Origin: Zygnema cylindricum
Lineage: Eukaryota; Streptophyta; Zygnematophyceae; Zygnematales; Zygnemataceae
Assembly (NCBI GenBank): GCA_037447655.1
Contig: JBBHKE010001505.1
Span: 1 to 10,068, forward strand
DNA length: 10,068 bases
Direction: 5' to 3'
Shown: positions 1 to 6,338 of the stretch, piece by piece
Layout of the letters: the number at the start of each line of letters is the position of its first letter
Position numbering within the stretch: position 1 is the stretch's first letter
Position numbers and translations under genes: made by a program
The notes under the pieces: model-generated
The model's input: only the letters and a program-made list of their open reading frames with translations
What the model was told of the DNA's origin: nothing
Database searches by the model: none

Positions 1-89
1 CGAAAATCAAGAGCTGAGAATAATACTAAAATATAAATATATACGACCAACAGTATTATGTATTTATTTATTTTTTGTTTTCATTTCAG
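1..89 (+). other. 3' end of an intron of the PAS1-like gene
   Basis: AT-rich sequence ending in a pyrimidine-rich stretch and TTTCAG, with the acceptor AG at 88-89. It directly precedes an open exon in frame. The preceding exon lies outside the window to the left. Confidence 0.6.
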
Positions 90-434
90 GAATCTGAAAA
101 AAAAGCCAAAAAACAATTTGGAGGTCTTTTCGACAAAAAACCTGGAGAGCTCTCATTGGACGATCCCTTGATCTTATCTTCAGAAAAAGACAAAATTGAT
201 AATAATGACAAAAGTAGTGGAGTCACTGGAGGAGAGGGGGGAGGAGACGGAGAAGAAAAAGAAAAATCCGAGGGAGGAGGAGAAAAAAATGAAAAAGACG
301 AGGGAAAGGAGGAAAAAGACAATTTTAGAAAGGAAACCATAAATAGTGTGTATAATTTGAGTGGATTTTATAATATGGGGAAAAAAGTTTTATATAGTTT
401 TGGGTCGACAATGGGGCGATGTGACATATTGTAA
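90..434 (+). CDS. PAS1: Terminal exon, PASTICCINO1/FKBP72-like immunophilin (partial)
   Basis: The last coding exon, 114 codons plus TAA at 432-434. It starts at the acceptor rather than at an ATG. The first residues (ESEKKAKKQFGGLFDKKPGE) resemble the segment that follows the TPR repeats of plant PAS1-type FKBPs. These are multidomain peptidyl-prolyl isomerase-like proteins with FKBP domains, TPRs and a C-terminal targeting tail, linked in Arabidopsis to cell division and very-long-chain fatty acid synthesis. The FKBP and TPR parts would be on upstream exons outside the window. The middle (about residues 48-84) is low-complexity Gly/Glu/Lys and acidic. The tail ends in KKVLYSFGSTMGRCDIL, basic and amphipathic, with Cys four residues from the end. 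The family call rests on remembered similarity of about 20 residues. The low-complexity part gives no support, and the C-terminus is not verified against homologues. Confidence 0.5.
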   Translation, partial: ESEKKAKKQFGGLFDKKPGELSLDDPLILSSEKDKIDNNDKSSGVTGGEGGGDGEEKEKSEGGGEKNEKDEGKEEKDNFRKETINSVYNLSGFYNMGKKVLYSFGSTMGRCDIL

Positions 435-439
435 ATAAA
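434..439 (+). promoter_or_regulatory. AATAAA polyadenylation-type hexamer overlapping the stop codon
   Basis: AATAAA begins on the last base of the TAA stop of the left gene. If used, it would give a very short 3' UTR. Plant poly(A) signals are loose, so other A-rich sites up to about 850 could serve instead. Confidence 0.3.
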
Positions 440-918
440 AGAACGTAAAAAACTACCTTATAAAAATAATACGGGAAAGGCTTTGTTGTTTTTTTTTTAT
501 GAACTTTTTTTTTTCTTTCAGGAATCAAACCGAAAAACAAAAAAATATCCGAAAAGTGAAAAAAAAATGTGTTTATTTTGTTTTCTTTAATTCTTTTGGT
601 TGAGACGAAACTTACAGCTTTGTTATTTTTGTTCAACAGTCGCAATAATTTTTTTTTTTGTTTTTTTGAGAGATGCAATTAAAAATATCTCAAAACTGTT
701 TTTTTTATTTTTTAAATAGTCGAATCAAATTGAGCTAAACAAGCCAAAAATAATAGTAAAAAATTAATAAGAAAACTGATGTTTTTATCAATAATGTAAT
801 GAGAAAAAATAAGTATAGTGAAAAGATATAGTGAAATAAAATAAAAAAGAAAAGAATATTACGTCATAATTTTGCATTTTTAAAGCCATTGGACAGATCG
901 CTGTAACAATCTGGCAGA
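435..918. other. AT-rich intergenic spacer
   Basis: No gene is seen. Poly(T) and poly(A) runs dominate. The notable points are a second acceptor-like TTTCTTTCAG at 513-522 and an ACGTCA (TGACG-type) motif at 861-866. The open frames on the minus strand are Lys/Phe-rich products of the homopolymer runs. Confidence 0.6.
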
Positions 919-928
919 TCTAACGGCC
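919..928 (+). promoter_or_regulatory. MSA-like element TCTAACGGCC
   Basis: Matches the plant mitosis-specific activator consensus YCYAACGGYYA except for its last base. It sits at the start of the GC-richer patch upstream of U2 snRNA. Such a short motif is only suggestive. Confidence 0.25.
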
Positions 929-968
929 GCGATTTATAAAAAAATGGACAACTGAGATTTGATGGTTA

Positions 969-1693
969 GCCGTCCATTCACTTGACGAGGTACAAAAATT
1001 CTTTTCATTCGTCAACCGTCCGATTTTACCGAATTGCAAATTTGTCAATCTCGACCGTACGCCAAAGTCGCGCAGCTAATGATTTTAAGCCGTCCGTACA
1101 GGAAACTCGTAAAAGTCAAGGCAACGTGTACGTTGAGATTTTTTCCGGATCTCACAAGCTAATCGTTGCATTCTTAGTTGATACCTTTCCGTACATGAAG
1201 CCCGTCCGTACATGAACTTGGAGAGGGAGATGGAGAGGGAAAGGCAGAGGGAGCGAGAGAGGGAGCGGGAGAGGGAGTGGAAGAGGGAGAGGAAGAGGGA
1301 GAGGGAGATAGGGGAAAGGGGGAATGTCGAAGGCATGTGTATACAGTCGATTATTTTCACTTTTTCGGATCTTAAAAGTCAAAAATTGACCCAAGCAGTT
1401 GAGAATCTCGGCCGTACGTCATATGTTTGAAGCATCTACCATTTCTCAGTGTGACACGCATGACAATCGGGACCGTCTAATATATAGTGAATCCCAGCCG
1501 TCTATTTTTGTGCCGACTAACAAAAGCCGACAGCCGCTGGTCTTGACACCCGTCCGATTAATTCAGAATATAAATAAGCTAATTTCATCCGTCGATCTCT
1601 TTCATCTCGTTACAATTCCTCTAACATTGTCGAGTCATCCTCCAATCATTCTCCGCCGCCAGATTAACTAAAAACGAGCATTTTCAACCGTCC
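969..1693 (+). repeat. Cluster of about twelve CCGTNC-centred motifs
   Basis: Copies of CCGTCC, CCGTAC, CCGTCT or CCGTCG, all in the same orientation, start at 970, 1016, 1055, 1090, 1189, 1202, 1412, 1473, 1498, 1550, 1589 and 1688. Many share flanks of the form AATCTCG-CCGTACG or TCAACCGTCCGATTTT. AGCTAAT recurs at about 1075, 1158 and 1578. Spacing is irregular (13-210 bp), as in a diverged tandem array. The patch is clearly richer in GC and CpG than the AT-rich DNA around it. It ends 61 bp before the U2 promoter element. The plus-strand open frames here have no protein-like features. Confidence 0.6.
1217..1321 (+). repeat. Purine (GAGAGGGA)n tract
   Basis: About 105 bp of almost uninterrupted purines, mostly GAGAGGGA/GGGAGA units, sitting inside the CCGTNC cluster. 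The overlapping open frames on both strands are runs of Arg/Glu or Leu/Pro/Ser and are artefacts of the repeat. Confidence 0.8.
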
Positions 1694-1753
1694 GAATTTT
1701 TCCTTTCATCCACATACATCGCTTGGAAGCTGACACGTATACTATTTTAATAT

Positions 1754-1765
1754 TCTCCCACAATG
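1754..1765 (+). promoter_or_regulatory. Upstream sequence element (USE) of the U2 snRNA gene
   Basis: TCTCCCACAATG resembles the plant snRNA USE (RTCCCACATCG). It lies about 60-71 bp upstream of the U2 5' end, the usual place for this element. Confidence 0.6.
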
Positions 1766-1792
1766 TTTCGTACACAAGCGATTTTCTAAAAC

Positions 1793-1799
1793 ATTTAAA
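1793..1799 (+). promoter_or_regulatory. TATA-like box of the U2 snRNA gene
   Basis: ATTTAAA lies about 26-32 bp upstream of the U2 start. The gap from the USE is about 27 bp edge to edge, or roughly 36 bp centre to centre. This fits the wider USE-TATA spacing of Pol II-type plant snRNA genes better than the shorter Pol III spacing. Confidence 0.5.
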
Positions 1800-1824
1800 G
1801 TGTCGACGAAGAATCTTACATTGT

Positions 1825-2022
1825 ATACCTTTCTCGGCCTTTTGGCTAAGATCAAGTGTAGTATCTGTTCTTATCATTTTAATATGTGATACGTGGCCCA
1901 TCGGGCCACACGATATTAACCTTATTTTTAATGGTTGGATACACCAAAGATTAGCTTGCTGATCGGACTTCCACGCGTCGCTTCGATATTGCACTATCTT
2001 CGAGGAAGGCGCAGCCCACCCC
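1825..2022 (+). ncRNA. U2: U2 spliceosomal snRNA
   Basis: The transcript starts ATACCTTTCTCGGCCTTTTG, the plant-type U2 5' end, and the first 50 or so bases look canonical. The branch-point-recognition sequence GTAGTA is at 1858-1863. Stem-loop IIa is at about 1872-1891. Stem-loop IIb is at about 1894-1910 (GTGGCCC-ATC-GGGCCAC, seven pairs). An Sm-type site ATTTTTA is at 1924-1930. The conserved CACGCGTCGC is followed by a stem-loop IV built from CTTCGA and TCGAGG around a TTGCAC loop, diverged from the plant sequence I recall but still paired. The length of about 198 nt matches plant U2 (about 196). The exact 3' end is inferred from CCCACCCC. I see no clear plant 3' box. U2 base-pairs with the intron branch site in the spliceosome. 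USE and TATA elements at good spacing argue for an active gene, although the copy has some unusual substitutions. Confidence 0.93.
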
Positions 2023-3480
2023 TAACGGGGAATACAAAATATAAACTGGAAATGAAAATATTAGAAAATATATATTGCTATATACTCATCGCTGACTTGA
2101 AACAAAACGTACATGAAAAAATAAATTAATATATAAAGTAACACACATTAACATTTCTGTTGTTTGTTTTAAATATTATATGCGTCTTTTCGGTCTGTTG
2201 ATATTTGCACAATTCTTTAGTGACTATTTTACAAATCTTTTATATAGGAGAACAACCTAACATAGGCTAGGCTAACATCCACTCCCACACAACAATTCAT
2301 CGCAAGCCCGGGTTTACAACAAAATAGCTGAGAAAGCAAGCATTAACTAGGGTTTTTCATGGTTCCTTAGTAAAGGTAAAATACAAAAATAAAAAGTAAA
2401 GTTTTGTTCACCAGTTGGATATATGTCATTAAAACGGTGTTTTCTCCAACTCAATGTACAAAAAAAAATTGTCCAATAAAATGTAATTTACACCATTTCG
2501 AAAGTATATTATGTACCTGATTGTAAAACTAATTGTCAAAATCAGTTAAGGTTAGGAGGTTCCTTTCCCAACGTCGATCAGGCAAAAATTTTCAAAGACA
2601 TAAACAGGATCGGAGGAAACGCCGAGGAGGGAGAGAGAGAGAGATAAATAAATAGGATATAATATAAATTGAAACCGAGGATTGGCGTTGTGACTTTTTT
2701 TGGGAGGGGGATTTATTTAATGAGGGGAAGAAGGGAGGAATGAAGGAAGTGGAGGAAGGAAAGGAATAGCTAGATCTTATAGTAAACATCTTTACCTTGT
2801 CTTGTGAATTTTATTTTGTAAAGTAAAATTAAGTAAGACTTTGGTTGTTACTACCATAAAATTTTCTTTGTCATGAATTTTTGAAAGAGTTTTACTGCGA
2901 GAAAGGCTTTTCCTTTGTGGAGTGACGTTTCTGTTGATAAAACCAATTTAAGAAGCGTTTGTTTATAAATGTATTAACGCGCAAATTTTAAAAAGGTCAG
3001 AACTAAAAAGTTTGAACTTATTAGAAACCTTTATGTGGTATTAATTGTTGATTCAAAATTAAATATCAAACTACTAAAATTATAAGCATTCACCCTCGTA
3101 TTATGAATTATGAGTAAATTTGTGTTAAAGGAAAAAATAACTTAGAAAAATAAAATCATCTATTAAAATGTTTCTAAAATTCTTATTAATTTATACTAAG
3201 AAGTGAGTGTCAACTTAAGATTTTCAAATAGCACTATGAAAGCCAACAATTTATATTTGCGTATTATCAAAATCTATTAAAAAATAGGAATATATTACTA
3301 CATTCCCAAATGAATTGGATTTAGAAGTACATGTCATTTTAGAATTGTTCAATTCAATGTGAATTTAACAATTCATAATCAAAATCTGAAGCTGAAAAAT
3401 GATCATTCAAAAAACGCAACAAATACAAAACATAGCAAAAATAACTCAGTTTTTACACAGTACACACATGGAAATTTGTA
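2023..3480. other. AT-rich intergenic region without recognisable genes
   Basis: No coding exon, tRNA or conserved RNA is recognised. It contains a telo-box-like TAGGGTTT at 2348-2355, a (GA)n run at about 2629-2643 and a purine-rich patch at 2700-2765. Both strands are full of stops. The 65-codon minus frame at 2592-2789 is the translation of the purine patch. Confidence 0.6.
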
Positions 3481-3956
3481 AAAAAAAAACCGCTTTATTC
3501 ACAATCGGTGTACAAACTATATGTTTTTCTCCTCTAAATACAACTCATTGACTTCTTTCCCTTAATAATACATGCTAACATTTTTCTCCTTCCATTTCTT
3601 CCTCTCCTTCAAATTTCTGACCATTTCACTAACTCTCGGAAGCCTCTCCCTTCTCCCTCACACTCCAACTCCATTCTCCGCCCCACTTATTTCAACAAAA
3701 ACAAACCAGAACGAAAGAAAAATCCCTTAGATATATAAAACCAAAACAAAACTCGCTTTTCTAATTTACTCTCAATTTTCCATTCTTCTCAACTTCCAAT
3801 CTCTACTTCCCAATATAACTTTCCGAATCTCAAATTCTCAATTTCACCTATTTCATCATGAGAAGCTCTTGTCCAACCGGACCACAATGACTTTTATTTT
3901 CAACTTTTCATTCAAAGCAACTTCTCTACTCCCAATTTTAAACTTTTCCCAACTCT
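3481..3956 (-). other. 3' flank / probable 3' UTR of nitrite reductase
   Basis: This is the region downstream of the NiR stop codon. Read on the minus strand it is purine-rich. AATAAA hexamers on the minus strand lie at 3893-3898 (about 60 bp after the stop) and 3494-3499. Either could be the poly(A) signal. Positions 3851-3890 contain a weak copy of the end of the terminal NiR exon. No other gene is seen. Confidence 0.45.
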
Positions 3957-4250
3957 TTAACTTTTCATTTTCGCCTCAAATTTCTCCACGAGAAGCTCCT
4001 GAAGCACCGGAACAAGATTTTTTATCGCGATTCCGGATTTCCACACATCTCCCAAATGAGAATCGGATCCGATTCTCCCTCCGAGATAAATATCGACTCC
4101 TTCTATCAACTTTTTATTTTCGTCTCGAACCGTACATCCCATAAACCCGATGTCCGCGACTTGAACTTGAGCACAAGTATTGGGACAACCAGTCCAATGC
4201 ATTCGAACAGGTTTCGAAAAATCCATAGTTGCCTCCAAAACTTCATTTAA
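3957..4250 (-). CDS. NIR: NiR exon G (terminal exon)
   Basis: Encodes fragment residues 411-507 and the stop TAA (3959-3957). The acceptor is TTTTTCATACAG. It carries the second cysteine pair, CPNTC, within the diagnostic PVRMHWTGCPNTCAQVQVAD, then GGRIGSDSHLGD, and ends in KMKS. The C-terminus is about the family's usual length. Confidence 0.95.
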   Translation of the reverse strand, partial: LNEVLEATMDFSKPVRMHWTGCPNTCAQVQVADIGFMGCTVRDENKKLIEGVDIYLGGRIGSDSHLGDVWKSGIAIKNLVPVLQELLVEKFEAKMKS

Positions 4251-6289
4251 CTGTATGAAAAAGTTTAAAAGACAAACATAGTGAAGAAAAGTACAAGTTA
4301 GAAGAGTTTTCGGTGTTTTCTTGAAGGGTTTTTTAAGTATCCGGACGTAAAGTGCAATGCATTTGACCGGATTTTCAGAAATTAAGTCATTCGTTTGTCC
4401 GGAAGAATGTTGTTGGATCATAATTTATGTGATGCTTTTCAAATGTGATGTATCTGCGTTTTCGTCACATAAATGTCCAATTTTTTACACCTGATTTTCC
4501 CTGATTTTTTTTTTCTACCAAGGTTTTTATTTCTTATGTAATCGACGTTCTACATGTATTGAAGTCAAACATATTCAATTTGTTCTAGACCCTTGATAAA
4601 TGTTGTGTTTTCAATTTTGTATATCAGGAAGTAAAGAAGTTTTTCAGTCCACAATTTAAATCTTCAATTTAAACCACATTTTAAACCCATATTTTAACCA
4701 CTTTTTACCTTCAAAGCGTTAAACTTCGTTTCGATAATTGCCTGACCACAAAATTGGTTTCCGGTACAAGCCACCAATCCAGAAGATAATTTTCCCGGAA
4801 AAGGCGTATATTTTGTTAAAATCGGTTCCTTTAAAAACTCATCAATTTTTTCGTTTGGAATGTTAGGAATGATAATATTTTGTTCCACAGTCAGTCTCAG
4901 TTCTCCGCTTCCGTAGTCTTCCGCGATGCGAGCAATTTCGTACATTTCAGACGCCTAAAAAAGAAAAAAGAAGAGTGAAAGAAGAGAGTTGAGGGAAACA
5001 TATAAAACCCAATTTTGTCAGAATTGTCTTTCTCCTTAAGGATAAAAACACCAGTGGCAAAAAAAGAATCAAAACACAATCGAAACTACTGAAAAGAGAT
5101 CAATTTCACAATCAGGGGAGGGAGGGAGGAGAGAGGGAGGAAGGGAGGCAATAAAAAGCAAAAAAGATCTCACCTGCAATCGTCCCACGGGACAAACGAT
5201 TCCCGCGAAACTTAACCCTTCTTGCTTTTGAGGATGAATTCCCAAATAATCTCTTCTTTTCCACGATTTGTCGACTAAATCCTCTTCTGCGGCCCGTAAT
5301 AAAGCGCCACCTGGCATTCTCTTCTCGACCTCATCTCGGAATCCTTCGATTCCCTGAATTTCACAAAGAAAAATGGGATCCTTTTGTGTTAGTTTTACTC
5401 AGAATCATTCAATTTCCTACATTTTGACATAAATTGAAGCTTCTTCAGTTAGATTTCCTCGCTAAGTCCTTCAATTCCTTCAATTTCTGCAAAAATTGGA
5501 CCCATTTTTGTTAATTTTCTTGTCAGAATTCTTAATTTCTCTCGGAAAAACGTAAAATTTGTTAATCATCATTTCGAAACCTTATTCCACATTTACCGAA
5601 CCCTCCGTTATAATCTCTGTTAACTTATAATTTATCTCTAATTTTCAAAATCCTTGCATAATCAAATCATACTTGTTAATTTCTCAACCTTTTCAAAATG
5701 TTTCAGTTTCCCCAATTTCCATCAAAATAAAAACCACTTCTATTACTTTTACATATTATTTAATATATACTATTTTATTACAAAATTATTATTTATATAT
5801 ATATATATATATTATTTGCAACAGTCAGTATAGGCATGGGAAGAACAAATTGACCTTTGTAGATATTGTTTTCTTTTTTCCTTTCAAATACTTGCAAATC
5901 AAAAAATAAAATGAAATTGAAGCTTTCCTTCTAATACAGACTCTAAATGTTGTAGATGTCAAATTATCCTCTTCACTCATTTGTACACTAACCAATTGAT
6001 CAATTAAATCATCAGTCAAGATTTTTGTCGATACAAGATGGATGCCGAAGTAGTTTGAAGTATTTAGGTTTTGATTTTACCCGTTTATACAATTAGCAGC
6101 GAAAAATGTAAATTTAGGGCATTAAATGATATAGATTGTCAAGGTCTCCTTTCTACCCATTTGTATACTCACCAATCTATTAATTGACAAATAATAAAGT
6201 CTAAAATGTTAAACTAAACTTTTAACAATGCTCTTAGCAACTCATCACCAAGCCACATAATTCTGGCCTAGATAGGGAGAGAGAGAGAG

Positions 6290-6338
<49 letters not shown>

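Noticed and set aside
1085-1430. Overlapping open frames on both strands rich in Arg/Glu or Leu/Pro/Ser
   Set aside because: They are translations of the (GAGAGG)n tract, with no conserved protein features.
1668-1994. Minus-strand 108-codon frame and overlapping plus frame 1723-1962
   Set aside because: They overlap the U2 snRNA and its promoter; the RNA gene explains the conservation.
2808-2829. ATTTTA...TAAAAT inverted repeat as a terminator or hairpin
   Set aside because: Six A/T-only pairs in AT-rich DNA; expected by chance.
3869-4250. Plus-strand open frames antisense to exon G
   Set aside because: Shadow frames of a strongly supported NiR exon, with no independent features.
4251-4421. 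Upstream part of the 154-codon frame containing exon G
   Set aside because: It is intron sequence before the CATACAG acceptor. Its partial resemblance to NiR comes from the exon G echo, not from real coding sequence.
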